A stretch of DNA of 64,000 nt from Suillus spraguei (GCA_016800925.1 JABCPU010000085.1:1-64000), one strand, 5' to 3'; positions 19,916 through 31,432 are shown, counted from the first letter of the stretch. Numbers and translations are program-made. The notes: a model not told the origin generated them from the sequence alone.

Positions 19916-21716
19916 TCAAAAATCCTCTACAACTCGCCTTATGGTTTCTTCATCTTCTTCGTCCTTGACTTTGGCTTGTCGGAGTGGCATCTTCTTCTTT
20001 CTTTCAGGACAATCATGAATACGGTGTCCAGTCTTCTTATATCCGAAGCATTGTCCCCTCTTCATGCATTCAGATCTCTGCATATCGGAGATTCGATCTA
20101 CGACCATCACGTTGGGGTCATGGTTAGGTATGTAATGCACGTTTCCATAGTTCTTCTTCTTCTGTTGCAGAGCATGACGTGCTCGTAGCGCTTGAAGACA
20201 GTGGTGGGAGTTGTCAATGGAAACACATTGCAGTACAACTTCGCGGAATACTTCTGAGACATCTCCTGGTGCGAAAAGCTTGGTAAGGATACCCAGATTG
20301 AGGCCATCTTGGAAGAACTGAATCTTGGTTGCATCGTCGGTGATGCGGGCCTTGGCTGCAAGTGCCTCAAAGTCAGTGATGTAGGTGTGGAGATCACCGC
20401 TTCCTTGTTTGAGGTCCCTGAGTTTTGTTAGTGCGGTTCCTTTGGTATCCACTGGTTCGAAGGCTTCCTTGAAACTTTTCATAAAATCCTGCAATGTCCC
20501 ATAACCAACTTTTTGTCCAGAGGTATCAGTTGACTGAGCATGATCAAGGAATTGCTGTTTCCAAGATGTGGTGTTCTTCTCGGTCATGAAGGATGTTATG
20601 AAAATGATCTTCTGCTTGTCGGTGGTGTAGAGCTTTTCATTGATGTCGAAGCACAGATTGCATGATTGGATAAATTCACGAGAGTTGTTGCGATCTCCAT
20701 CAAAACCGGTGTAGCGAGAAAAGTCACGCTGACTGTCAAAACCCTGTTTTTGGCAAGCGTCTCGTTAACGTCTGCGGCGGCAACCGAAGGATTCCCTTAT
20801 AGCGACGAAATAGCCTTTTCGCTCCGCTAACGCGGAACCGTTCTTCTTCCACGAACCCTTACCAGATCCTCGTGCCGATGCCCTCATGTCCCGTCCTATT
20901 CCATCTAGAATCCATTGGTGCGTAGTTTCCTCGCTTCTGCTGTTACTAAACCTACGGCAGGATTTACCTTATGTCTCAAGGGGCCGCTGCATGCTGCACG
21001 CCTCATAATTAAGTACCCCATTTATTTTCTTTCTCGCTACCGGACTCGCATAGTTATCTCGTACGCGCTCGCATATGTTAAAAAGGACTGAACATACATA
21101 CCGTCACCTACTTCCCGTTACATCCCTTCACTAGGACTTAGTATTAGAAACACTCGCTAGTCGCAATCTATTTGCATTTGAACATTTATCCGTTCGAACC
21201 ATGCTCATTAATTTAACCGCTGGTAACTTTACCGCTTGAAGTACTGCACGACTTTCGACTTCGCTACTCGTAACCGGACCGCAGTCAGTGATCTCGCTGG
21301 GTCGCTCTCTCTCTCGTCTGCATTCCTGCTCGTATGGAAGTTGCCGCTACCGCTACCGCACCGCCGGTAGTTATAACATTTCGTCTCGCCCAAGCAACTT
21401 TGTTCCTGCCCTCGCTAGCTAACTGTTGCAGCTATCGTTACCGCGCGTGTACCGCTGACACCGCGCTAGTACTGCAGACATACCGCTACCGCCGCTAATC
21501 TCGGAAATCAGAATCCTCACAGTCAATTTAGTACTTCATTGTTTCCTTTGCACTAACTTAGAAGGAATTGCTTCTATCTGCAGTCCTCTTGGGTCGAACA
21601 TCTCACTCGCGCCTTTAGTAGGATTAACGCTGCGCTTATACTTAGGCCAGCGCTAGTTTCTTCATTTCACCAGTTGGAAGACTGATTTTGTATTCAAATT
21701 CTTTGGTGGTCGTCAT
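19916..21716 (-). pseudogene. gag of E3, interrupted by solo LTR-B but otherwise open
   Basis: ATG at 21716 (MTTTKEFEYKISLPTG). The LTR occupies 20710-21669, then the frame is open from FDGDRNNSREF to the stop at 19916. Capsid-like region: LQDFMKSFKEAFEPVDTKGT and TKLRDLKQGSGDLHTYITDF. The knuckle reads CFGYKKTGHRIHDC, with the second Cys replaced by Tyr, so metal binding would be impaired. The linker after it is basic (ERKKKMPLRQAKVK). Confidence 0.88.
20710..21669 (+). repeat. Solo LTR family B inside E3 gag
   Basis: TGTAGCGAGAAAAG to CTTCATTTCA, 960 bp, antisense to gag. Related to the 2041-2966 copy over most of its length and, more weakly, to family A (shared GGGTCGAAC block near the 3' end). 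Flanks: CCGG (20706-20709) and CCAG (21670-21673), a 4-bp duplication with one CpG transition. Dense in ACCGC motifs at 21230-21500. Confidence 0.75.
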
Positions 21717-21843
21717 GATGATGATTCGTCTGGTGAGTTATACTTTCTCGGTGCCTACACGCGCTGTCTTGCTGTCCGTTAGGGCTTATCAGAGTTCAGG
21801 GTCAGTGACTGAGTAGTTGATGATCAGGTGGACTTTAATCTTT

Positions 21844-22324
21844 TGTTATGAACTGGGGTGGCGTCACCAGCAACAGTGAAAAGACACAGACGGTCTGCTG
21901 GGAAGTTCTACAATGTCCAGAAGAGGACAAGGTGAAAGTACAAGGAACACATTCCGAGTATGATCAAGGGTTCGGCCTCAAAGACGAGTCTAAGAGGTTC
22001 TGTGAGAATAGAGACTAAGACTAAGGAGTGCTTAGACTTAGAGACAATTCAAGATGACTTAGGTTGGAGACCTAAGCGAAGGAGATTCCAGGTTAAACCC
22101 AGTAAGATTAAAGTAAAGTATCAAGCGTAATACAACATGCTTAAATAGGTCAATATGTGCGCATGGACCAAGAGAGACGTGAGAACGTAAGTGCGTATCC
22201 AAAGAAGGAAGGCAACTATAGTACAGATGCATTGAGCATATGAGTCAGAGTCATGTGATATAATATACAAGTAAAGGAGACAAAGAGAAAATGAATAGGG
22301 GCACGTACAATTGCAATTGTAACA
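21844..22324 (-). repeat. LTR family C, 5' LTR of E3
   Basis: On the plus strand TGTTATGAAC to CAATTGTAACA. The putative primer-binding site lies just outside at 21830-21843 (reverse complement of AAAGATTAAAGTCC). The 11-nt self-priming partner in the LTR is intact. Confidence 0.92.
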
Positions 22325-22355
22325 CAGAATGAGTAAAGTTGGTGACTTTACATGT

Positions 22356-22368
22356 AAAATGGGGGTAA
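22356..22368 (+). other. Polypurine tract of E2
   Basis: AAAATGGGGGTAA immediately before the 3' LTR of E2, separated from the rest of the element by E3. The upstream AAAGTTGGTGACTTT palindrome-like block is also present. Confidence 0.75.
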
Positions 22369-22840
22369 TGTTACAATCGTACGTGCCCCTATTCATTTTC
22401 CTCTCATCTTTATCTTGTATATTACGTAAAATGATCCCGACTCATATGCTCAATGCATCTGTACTATAGTTGCCTTCCTTCTTTGGATACGCACATACAT
22501 TCTTACGTCTCTCTTGGTCCGTGCGCACATATTGGCTGATTTAAGCATGTTGTATTACACTTGTATACTTCACTTTAATCTTCCTGGGTTTTACCTGGGA
22601 TATCCTTGGCTTAGGTCTCCAACCTAAGTCGTCTGAATCATCTCTAAGTCTAAGCACTCCTTAGCCTTAGTCTTTATTCTACTGATCATCTTAGAGTCGC
22701 AACTCTTCGATCGAACCCTTGATCCTACTCAGAACACTTCCTTGTAGCAGTATTCATTCTCCTTTGAATGTAGTCAAACTTCCCAGCAGACCGGCTGTGT
22801 CTTATCACTGTCGCTGGTGACGCCACCCCAGTTCGTAACA
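22369..22840 (+). repeat. LTR family C, 3' LTR of E2
   Basis: TGTTACAATCG to CAGTTCGTAACA. Matches the LTR at 6072-6543 much better than any other copy, including shared diagnostic bases, which assigns it to E2. Confidence 0.92.
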
Positions 22841-25797
22841 GAAAGCAATTGCGAAGATATGTGAAATATCGCACCCCATGCATGTCTCTCATACTGACTT
22901 CAACCTTTCTATCAAGGACTATGCAAACCCTCTGACTCATTTTGTGATGCAGGATTACCTGGAAGATGAAGGACAAGGACTGTCCCAGGTATTCAATGGG
23001 GAAGAGATGTTATTATTCGAGCTCCCTTCGCCCCCAGCAGTGAAAGTCGACGGGGAGGTATACTTTGTCAATGAGCTCTTGCAAGATAGCTCAAAAGACT
23101 ATTTTATTCCCAAATGTTTTTTTTTCACATTGTATGCATCAATGAGTAATACAGCAGAGAAGGTGTTTGTCATATACCATACTTCACACCCCATCTCCAC
23201 TATGACCTCCTGACCTAATCTCCACATCTCCGTACCTCCGTATCTCTGCAGCTAGCCTGCTAACCCTACACACATCCTAGTCCACCCTGAGCACAGTCTC
23301 ACCCACCACTATGTCCGGACTTTCCCTCCTCTGATATCCAGGACATCCCCACCACATCCGATCCTTGTCCATGTCCTATCCAGATCCTGGATCTCTGGAC
23401 CTCCAGATCTCCCTGTGTTCATCTCCAGACATATTCCCGTGCCATGCACATTACCCCATTTAGGGTATGTCCTTGTCTCCGGCTCTCAGTTACCTCTGTC
23501 TCCATCTTGATAATCTATTCCATACATACCTCATCTCCGAGTTCATATACTTATGTTCCGTTGAACTAACTAATGTGTTTCCGCATGGTACATACATAGC
23601 CTTGGACTTTGCTTACTGATCCATACCTATGTTCCCTACAGTATATAAACTTGCACTTGTACTCTAGTAGACCTCAGTCTGAATATTAATGTTTTCCCAG
23701 TAATGTTTTCCTATTGATTGTTCCCTTCTGCTTTCTGCTTACTTCTCATGTCAATATAACTCTGTTCCATTCTCGCACTTGGGCTCCGACCCTTGTAAGC
23801 CTCTGGTTCAGGCCTATGGGAGTATTCCCTAGGCTGGACATTTGACCCTTTGTTATATTATGCTTTCTGGACTTCATCCAACTCCTGTCTTTATCCCTGT
23901 TCTCCTCCAGCTCTACCTATGGTAGTCTTCCTCTGTCTGTGTCTACTCCAGACTTCATCCATAGTAGCCTATACTCTCCTTATGTGATCTCTGGACCTAC
24001 TCCTCTACAGTAGGGCAATACTTCCCCTAGATCCACAGAGCTCCACTCCTCTGCCCCTCTGCCCCTCCACTCCTCGCCCTCCGGTCATATCCTATCCTAT
24101 CCTTGACCTCCTGTGGATCATCTTTCCACCTGGAGCTTTGCTCCTATCCTGCCCTGGACTTTGTCCAGCAGTCCATCCTCCATACCATTCTACTTGGGAC
24201 TTGTCCCAGTAGCCTTACCCTTATTCCCTGTTCCTCCAGAAATAGTTCCAGCATGTTGCCCATGCTCCTCTGGTAGTCCGTTGGTGCTCTTCTGAGCAGT
24301 CTAGCCCTAGAGTTCCTCCAGACTTCATCAGAACTCCCCCTTGGACTTCATACAAAATTAGGGGCACATACTTGTATAAGGGGCACAGCGTACGAGCTGA
24401 GGCCAAGCCCCCTTGAATTAGTTATGACCCTCCAGTGTGACCCCCCATGCCGAGCTGGAACTTCTTAGCAGCCTCCGGTTTGGCATGGCCATAACAGTGT
24501 TATATGTGCTAGGACATGCTGTACAACGAACAGAGGTGATTTCATCATTTGTATATTTTAACTAATCTTGTTGATGATGTGCATAGGACGGGTTTATTGT
24601 TAGCGATGAGCAAGAAATCATCCCAACGACCAGCTTTAGGAGGTCATTCAGGGAGATATCACTCGATGTTGATGAACTTGCATGCGGGCTAACAGAATCA
24701 TCAAAGAAGTACGCTAAACTCGAACCAAATCTGTTACGTGCTAAGTCTCAGGGTCGCATGGTGTACGCCGTCCCTCTCATTATTTTTATGGATGATGTGT
24801 ACGGGAATATCTCCAAACAGTGGAACAAGCACCACACAATATATATGTATGTCTAATGCAAATTTGCCTCGCAAAATGCTGGAGAAAGAGTTTTGCAGTT
24901 GTTTCGTCACTTCTTCTCCTCATGCAGCTCCCATGGAAATGATGAGCGCTGTGCAAGACTAGATCGGGTACATGATACAGAAATATTTGGTACAATACAA
25001 TATGACCTGCAATCATAGGAAAGCTGCAGAATCTGGGATTTTGACTTGGGACTGCAAAGATGACGAAGAAGTCATGCTCATCCCATATGGTCTCTTTCTC
25101 GGTGGCAACAACCCAATGCATGCTGAAGAGTGCAGTCATGCAGGGTTACATTGTAACTACTTTTGCAGGACATGCAAAGTTGGTGGAACGAAGGAGTATA
25201 AGGAGTCGGATGAGGGCTACAACAGTATTTTTGTGGTATGTATGATGTTCCTGTGCCCTTCGCAATACTGCTTCTTAGTTTATAGCCAGGACAACTTCGC
25301 ACTCCTGCAGGGACAGCAGCTGAAATTTGGGCTCAATTCATCACTGCACTCAATTCAGGCGCTTCCAAGAAAATCAAGAAGTCTGTCTCTTCAACAGGTA
25401 TAAATAAAGGACACTACAACAGGCTACATTCTCAACACAGTTGTCGAGTTAGGAAAGAAACTGCACAAATGGGTGGCTGGTGTCCAGCCCAAACATGACA
25501 GCAAAGTCAAGGCAATTTAAATAAGGAGCTTGAAGATCTCTTACAAGGGAGCACACTCAATGATGTAATCAATCTCCTGCTGGGTGTGAAGGGTAAGTAT
25601 TGAATTTGTGTTGCTGGCTATACACTGATCTCTGTCAGAATTCAATGTTCATCAAGACATGCCAATGGAGATACTTCATACAGTGTTATTGGGGGCTGTA
25701 AAGTATTTTGGGGGTCAGACCGTTTATCTTCTTGAGAAGGTGAAGCTTATGGACCTTTTTCAAATGCGACTTGACTCAATTGCAAAGGATGGACTCG
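22841..25797 (+). pseudogene. Plavaka/CACTA-like (Tnp2-type) transposase fragment
   Basis: Plus-strand exons broken by a solo LTR and stops. The first exon (from 22841) reads HVSHTDFNLSIKDYANPLTH and VDGEVYFVNELLQDSSKDYF. After the LTR (23168-24496) and a short intron, an exon from about 24590 shows GRMVYAVPLIIFMDDVYGN, KQWNKHHTIYMSNANLP and EKEFCSCFVTSSPHAAPMEM. After a stop at 24960 come EEVMLIPYGLFLGGNNPMHA and HCNYFCRTCKVGGTKEY. A last exon at 25640 has DMPMEILHTVLLGAVKYF. These are hallmark blocks of the large transposases of CACTA-like elements common in Agaricomycetes. The 5' end is cut by E2 and the 3' end by E4. No terminal repeats are seen. Confidence 0.85.
23168..24496 (+). repeat. 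Solo LTR family D, long variant, perfect GTGTT duplication
   Basis: TGTCATATACCATAC to GCATGGCCATAACA, 1329 bp, flanked by GTGTT at 23163-23167 and 24497-24501. It interrupts the Plavaka-like gene. A TATATAA box lies at 23642-23648. The two other family D copies in the window are only 748 and 770 bp but share both ends. Confidence 0.88.
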
Positions 25798-28021
25798 ACT
25801 GTCACAGTTATCATAGTAAACTGGATTGTCAGACCATTCATAGTTCTCATCAAGAACTGATCCAGCCATCATGTAAGCTGCTTCCTCAGCTCCTGCATGA
25901 TATTTGGAGTCACATCTTGTTAAGACCATACTCAAAGGGTGAAAGATCTGAAGGGCTTTGGCCTCAGTTCGTGCACTGTGCCTCTTTCCCAAGTAATGCC
26001 CCTTATTTCAGGGAGTAGGTATATGTCCGAAGATCCGGAAGGGGTTGCATGACAGATCTGGACGTCCGTATGTATCGGATATGATATGTCTGAAGGTTAT
26101 CTGGAGCGTAGGGATGGAACAAGGATTAAGGCTAGCTTCAGAATGAGTTCCTAACTAGAAACTAACAGAGGTAGACTATCCGAAGATAGAGTTGGAGATA
26201 TAGACTAAAGGAATCAATCCCAAGTCTCAGAAGATGACTTAGAGCAGAAAGCAACTTAAGTCCAGAGGAAGCAGAATGAGCAGAATCTAAGATGATATTT
26301 GAACTAAGGTTCTACGGAGATCTACAAGTGGTTTATATACTGTAAGTATCTAATACGGATAATCAACAAGTCCGGGACCGAGGGCTATGTATGAAGTGTA
26401 ACAGAAGTCTATTAGTTAATGTGCAGTGGATCAGTAAGCACGAATTGGAAATGAAACACAGGTAACGGATCAGTGACACAGGATGGAAGTATACACAGCC
26501 GGAATACTGGAAACAGGAGGAATGATGAAAGGAGATAGACGCAGATATACACAAGGGAGTTAGAGTGCAAGAAGTGGGCACATTCAGATGGGTGATCCGG
26601 ACAGGATCTGTGGACCAGACAGAAATAGAATTGATAGGATCTGATCAGATATGGTCAGATCTGGGATCAGAAGTATGGTATATGACACATCTGCTCAGTG
26701 CGTGATCTCGTTCCTTATCAAGCTGTATCTCCCACTTATGAAGAGCGTCATAGAATCCTTCGTCCTTCCAAGTGAGAGTAAATGGAGGGGTGTCGGTGAA
26801 CTGAGGACAATAGAGTGATACATGGGTGGGTGACCAATACCAACAGATTCAGCATTGATAGTCAGGACAATTCTTTTGACGATGACCAAGCATGCTGCAA
26901 ATACAGCACTTCATGTTTTTGTCTGGATTGGATATCGTTGTGCAGAGAGGTGTGGAAGCAACAACGCAGTGAGGAGGGTTAGTAGAGCGTGCACATTTCT
27001 TTCTGTGTTTACGGGAAATGTGTCTCAAGGTACATTCATTACAAGAATGGATGTCAGTGGCCTGGTCATCAGTGATGGTATACAGGGATAGGGATGGCAT
27101 AATGATGGCTGCTGCCAGCAGTTCATCAGGGTCAGAAGAAGTTGTAGGCCCTAGGGCTTCAACAAGGACAGGAGTAATAGGATCAGATGGTCCGAAGATG
27201 TGAGGGATGACCATCGGTGGGTGGACATGAAGTTCTTTCAGCTGATGACTGAGTGTGATAATCTCAGCAGGCTCAATATTCAGTTCTTTAGCAGTGAGGG
27301 CTTCTTCATGCATAACGGGGCATGCATCAAAGAGATGAAGGGGTTCTGTGTCTTCGTCAAGCATGATGGGTACAGGTGCGTTCATTGGTGATGGCATGGG
27401 TTGGCTTTTGTAGTTGTGAATAGCAGATATTAGATGAGCTACTAATCCTCGTGCTTCTCTGGAGTCATCTGCTGCTTCCTCGATTCCCTCAATGATAGCA
27501 TCAGCTGTGTTATTGGCTTCCTGAACTGCAGCCAGTATGCCAGTAAGGGCAATGATATTAGAATGACTACCTGAAGCATTGACAGAAGGTGTAGGAACTG
27601 GGAGCGGATCTCTTTGTGGAGAGGGAGGTCTAGCAATGCCTGCCTGGCGTTTGGCCATGATATGAATAGCCACCTCAACATCAGCTTTAAAAGAACGGGG
27701 AAGGAGAAGCATCCCATAAGAGTGAATGTGTTTCTGACAGTGTAGGAGGCTGTGGCAGATTGTATCACTTGTGACATCGTTGCAAATTATTTTGATGAGG
27801 GCGGCAGTACGGATAATATTGGTGATGAGGATGGTGATGAATGTGTCCTTACCAGTAAGGATCTTTTCAATCTCAAGGGCGTGTCCTCAACAGAAGAGGG
27901 TGGCTTCGACAAGGGAGTTTCCATTGATGTTTCTGATGAGGTCGTCATAGGTATCAGCGGTGGTATAGGTTTCTTTGGTGATGGGGGTGATGTAAGATGT
28001 TGGGAAAGAAGACAAAGACAT
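25798..28021 (-). pseudogene. ORF3 of E4
   Basis: ATG at 28021 (MSLSSFPTSYITPITKETYT). One TGA lies near 27893 (LFC-stop-GHALEIEKIL). The frame is then open through MLLLPRSFKADVEVAIHIMA, a serine/proline-rich middle and HPPMVIPHIFGPS to the first knuckle CCICSMLGHRQKNC (about 26900). The second knuckle and WKDEGFYDAL region follow near 26700-26870. A solo LTR-D interrupts at 25918-26687, after which AGAEEAAYMMAGSVLDENYE and WSDNPVYYDN finish at the truncated edge. It supports the same domain order as E2 and E3. Confidence 0.8.
25918..26687 (-). repeat. Solo LTR family D with perfect CATCT duplication
   Basis: 770 bp, on the plus strand TGTTAAGACC to GGTATATGACA, flanked by CATCT at 25913-25917 and 26688-26692. 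Inserted in E4 ORF3. Contains the reverse complement of the family TATA box (TATATAA) near 26335. Confidence 0.92.
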
Positions 28022-28062
28022 TGGCAGAGTATAAGTGTATAGTTTGGTGAGATGGTGATTCA

Positions 28063-31000
28063 TTACAGAGAATTCCGCTTCTTATAAGCGATTAGGATTC
28101 AAGCAGAGTTCTTTAAGTTCTTTTCTGGAAGCCACTTGTTATCTCCCGATGAGTATCCTTTCCAGGTTACAAGATACTGTCAGCAATTACTGGTACCTTT
28201 ATGAGAAATAATTGCTTCTACTTCATATTCTTCTTCTTCTTTGATAATGTCAGGTGGAGGTTCTAAGAAGTTCAGACCATGTACATTTTTTTTGCTATAG
28301 GATGATAAGATGCTAGCATGGAATGTGGGATGGATTTTCCACTGTGGAGGGAGTTTAAGCATGAATGTGATAGGAGATAAGACTGCAGTAATTGGGAATG
28401 GTCCGTATCATTTCGGTGCGAGTTTCTGCGATGGAAGTTTGAGTCTAAGATTAGTAGCCGATAACCAAACCTTATCTCCAATCTTCCATGCTTTTTACTT
28501 ATTTCCTCTGGATCGTTCTGCCATTGTTTGCATAGCGATGTTATGGCATGTGATCACTTCTTCTCAAATTTTCTGCAGAGATTGTAGTCGATCCTCTGCT
28601 GCTGGGACAGTAGAGTCAGGGATAAGATGGGGAATGGCATGGGGTTCTGTCATATACCATATTTCCAATCTCAGATCCAATTGACCCTACTTCGTCCGGT
28701 CCACAGATCCTGTCTGGATCACCCATCCGAAAGTGCCCAATTCTTGCACTCTAACTCCCCTGTGTATATCTGCATCTATCTCCTTTCAGCATCCCTCCTG
28801 TTTCTGGTATTCCGGCTGTGTATACTTCCATCCTGCTTATTGATCCATTACCTGTGTTTTATTTCCGACTCGTGCTTACTGATCCGCTGTGCATTAACTA
28901 ATAGACTTCCATTATACTTCGTACATAGCCCTCAGTCCTGGACTCCTTGATTATCCATGCTGGCTACTTACAGTATATAAACCACTTGTAGATATCCATA
29001 GAACCTTAGTTCGAATATCATCTTAGATTCTGCTCATTCTGTTTCCTCTGGACTTGACTTACTTTCCGCTCTAGTCATCTTCTGAGACTTTGGATTGAAT
29101 CCTTTAGTCTATATCTCTGACTCTATCTTCGGATAGTCTATCTCTGTTAGTTTCTAGTTAGGAACTCATTCCAAAGCTAGCCTTAATCCTCATTCCATCC
29201 CTACACTCCGGATAACCTTTGGATGTATCATATCTGATACCTTTGGACGTCCGGATCCGTCATGCAACTCCTTCCAGATCTTCAGACGTATATCTACCCT
29301 CTGAAATAAGGGGCATTACTTAGGAAAGGGGCACAGTGCACGAACTGAGGTTCGGATCTTTCACCCTTTGAGTATGGTCTTAACAGGTTCGTATCCCACC
29401 ATGAGAAAGAATGGGGAAGCATTTGGGGCATCATGTTTTCAGTGTTTATGAACAAATTCAGCGATAGGAATGTGTTCAACCCATTCTTCTGGGTTATTGC
29501 AGCAATAGATGTGAAGGTAAGTTTCCAATTCTTGATTCAATCATTTGGTTTGACCATCGGTTTGGGGATGATAAGCGGTAGATGGGGCGATAGTGTAATT
29601 CAGAAGCCATGCCAATTCTTTAGAGAACCGAGATAGGAATTGTGGCCCTCGATCTGAAATTACTTTGTCATGGAGACCGAATCATCGATAGACATGTTTT
29701 GAAAATAATTTGGCCATGCCTTCAGAAGTCACCATTTTAAGGCAAGGAATGATAATTACCACCTTCATAAGGCCATGGTCCACCATGACCATGATACAAT
29801 CAAAGCTCCCAGAAACGGGGAGGTCAGTGATCAGGTCGACAGAGAGCTGAGAGAAGGGGCAAGTCGTGGATGAAGGAATTGGAGTAAGTGGTGGACAAAC
29901 AAGATGGGTGTCCATTTTCATTTGCTGACAAAGGGCACAACCCTCGACGTATTTACAGATGTAAGCATTCATTGAGGGCCACCATGCTTCACGCTTAACA
30001 AGTTCTTCAGTTTTAAAGCGACTGGGGTGACCCGCAGTGGGGTGATCATGATAATGAGATAACATAGCAGTGCGATGAGCTGGCTGAATATAAGCGCGAT
30101 TCTTAAAATAAAGAACACCGTCATCAATTTTCCAATCAGAAAGTGCAGACTTCATGGGGGGAAGGCAGACACTGTCTAGCACATCAGAGGCCGTCTTGAA
30201 CACAGGATCGTCCAAAGGATCAGAAGTAGCGAGTGCGTCAAGAAGACCATTGTTGATGAGGCGGACGAAAAGAGAGTTGGAAAGGAGCACAGTATCTTCA
30301 TTGACATGAGAACCTCATCATAATCTGGGTGGCAAGAGAGAGCATCTGGAACCACCAGTTTTGTTCCAGCCACGTGGTGTAATTCAATATCAAAAAGAGA
30401 GAGAGAGTCAATTGCCAGCGTGCTTGTCACCAAGTGAGTCTTTGTGCAGTTCAAAAGTACAGGAGGTTCTTATGATCCATGAAGATAAGGACTTGATGTG
30501 GGCTTCCTTCCAGGTAATAATGCCATTCGTTCAGGGCACGGATGACAGCAAGTAGTTCCCTATCAAAGATCTGATAGTTTCATTCTGCAGGATAGCTTCG
30601 GCATGACCCGATCTCTCCCGGGCAACTCCTCATCAGCTTTCCTCTTTCCCTGATGCTGTGCTTCAATAGGCCATTGTTGAGGGAGATCTGGAAAGTAGCA
30701 AGACAACTTTGGTATGGTTCGATCTCATCCCAGTAACTCTTCATCAGCTTTTCACTTCCCAGAATCTTGGGTCTCACATAGAGAATGTGGTTTTGGTACA
30801 CATACATGCGGTGATTCTGGTTCGACGTCAAGGGATGGGGTGTCAAAGGTTTCAATCAATGGTGTGAACATTTTCTGCAGAAGCCTAGAATTCTTCCATT
30901 TCGGCTTGTGTTCATGATGTGGGAAAGCTAGTGGTAATCCTGCCTTTCTTCTATCTGTATCCACATTGATCTCAATTTCATCAGATTTTGGAGTCCGAGA

Positions 31001-31432
31001 TAAAGAAAGGGTTTCCTCAGTCCAGTCAATAAGTGGGTTCATGGCACGCAGACATGGAATTGCCAATAAGATCTGATCACATTGTCCAAGTTTAGTGATA
31101 TTGAACTCGCCATACATGGTTCGTTCATCAATTCATACTACTAACAGGCAGTAGTGAGTGATTGGCCCTTTTTTGATTAGAGTTCCATCTGCGGTTGTTA
31201 TGTGAAAGGTGTCTTTATGTGTTGTCATGTAATTTTGTGGAGGTTTACAAACTCCTCGGAAATGAAGGTTCCAGCTGCTCCGAATCTATGACAGCGGTGG
31301 TTTCAATGGTTTTTAAATGGGTGCGAGAGATAAGGGTAATTGGAACATGAAGTTCCTTTCATTCACCTACAGCTCATACAAGTCTTAGTAATACACTAGG
31401 AGAAACATACATTGATTTCTTGTTTCCCCATG
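28063..31432 (-). pseudogene. pol of E4 with RT domain deleted
   Basis: Protease at about 31270: VIDS followed by a one-base loss in GAAGTF. The linker at 30752-31117 is open. Near 30590 the sequence jumps from the linker into the middle of RNase H ([18 protein letters not shown]), so the whole RT and the first part of RNase H are missing. Integrase 29682-30290 shows HHCC (HYHDHPTAGHPSRFKTEEL, GCALCQQMK) and the first D in VMVDHG. The core continues to 29396, where a solo LTR-D intervenes, and ends with the chromodomain near 28100-28250 ([16 protein letters not shown]) and TAA at 28063. Several CGA-to-TGA stops. Confidence 0.88.
28648..29395 (+). repeat. Solo LTR family D with perfect GGTTC duplication
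   Basis: 748 bp, TGTCATATACC to GGTCTTAACA, flanked by GGTTC at 28643-28647 and 29396-29400. Inserted antisense in E4 integrase. TATATAA at 28974-28980. Confidence 0.93.

Larger units (their letters stand above)
13807..22324 (-). mobile_element. E3: full-length Ty3/gypsy chromovirus inserted in E2
   Basis: Minus-strand element with both LTRs (13807-14281 and 21844-22324) and a perfect target duplication CAGAA (13802-13806 and 22325-22329). It contains, in coding order, leader, gag, pol, ORF3 and polypurine tract, plus a nested solo LTR-B (20710-21669). Without the nested LTR it is about 7.6 kb. The two LTRs differ by seven substitutions by eye, all at CpG, and a 6-bp indel. gag is open apart from the insertion; pol and ORF3 carry CGA-to-TGA stops and a few one-base shifts. 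Confidence 0.95.
6072..22840 (+). mobile_element. E2: Ty3/gypsy chromovirus, full span including nested insertions
   Basis: The 5' LTR (6072-6543) and 3' LTR (22369-22840) are 472 bp each and differ at about nine positions by eye. In order inside: primer-binding site, gag, protease/pol, ORF3, polypurine tract. Removing the three first-level inserts, solo LTR-A (6733-7680), solo LTR-C (8956-9423) and the element E3 (13807-22324), leaves an element of about 6.8 kb. The flanks are CTAGA on the left (hAT) and GAAAG on the right (Plavaka-like gene). They do not match, so one side was rearranged after insertion. All ORFs are broken. Confidence 0.9.
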
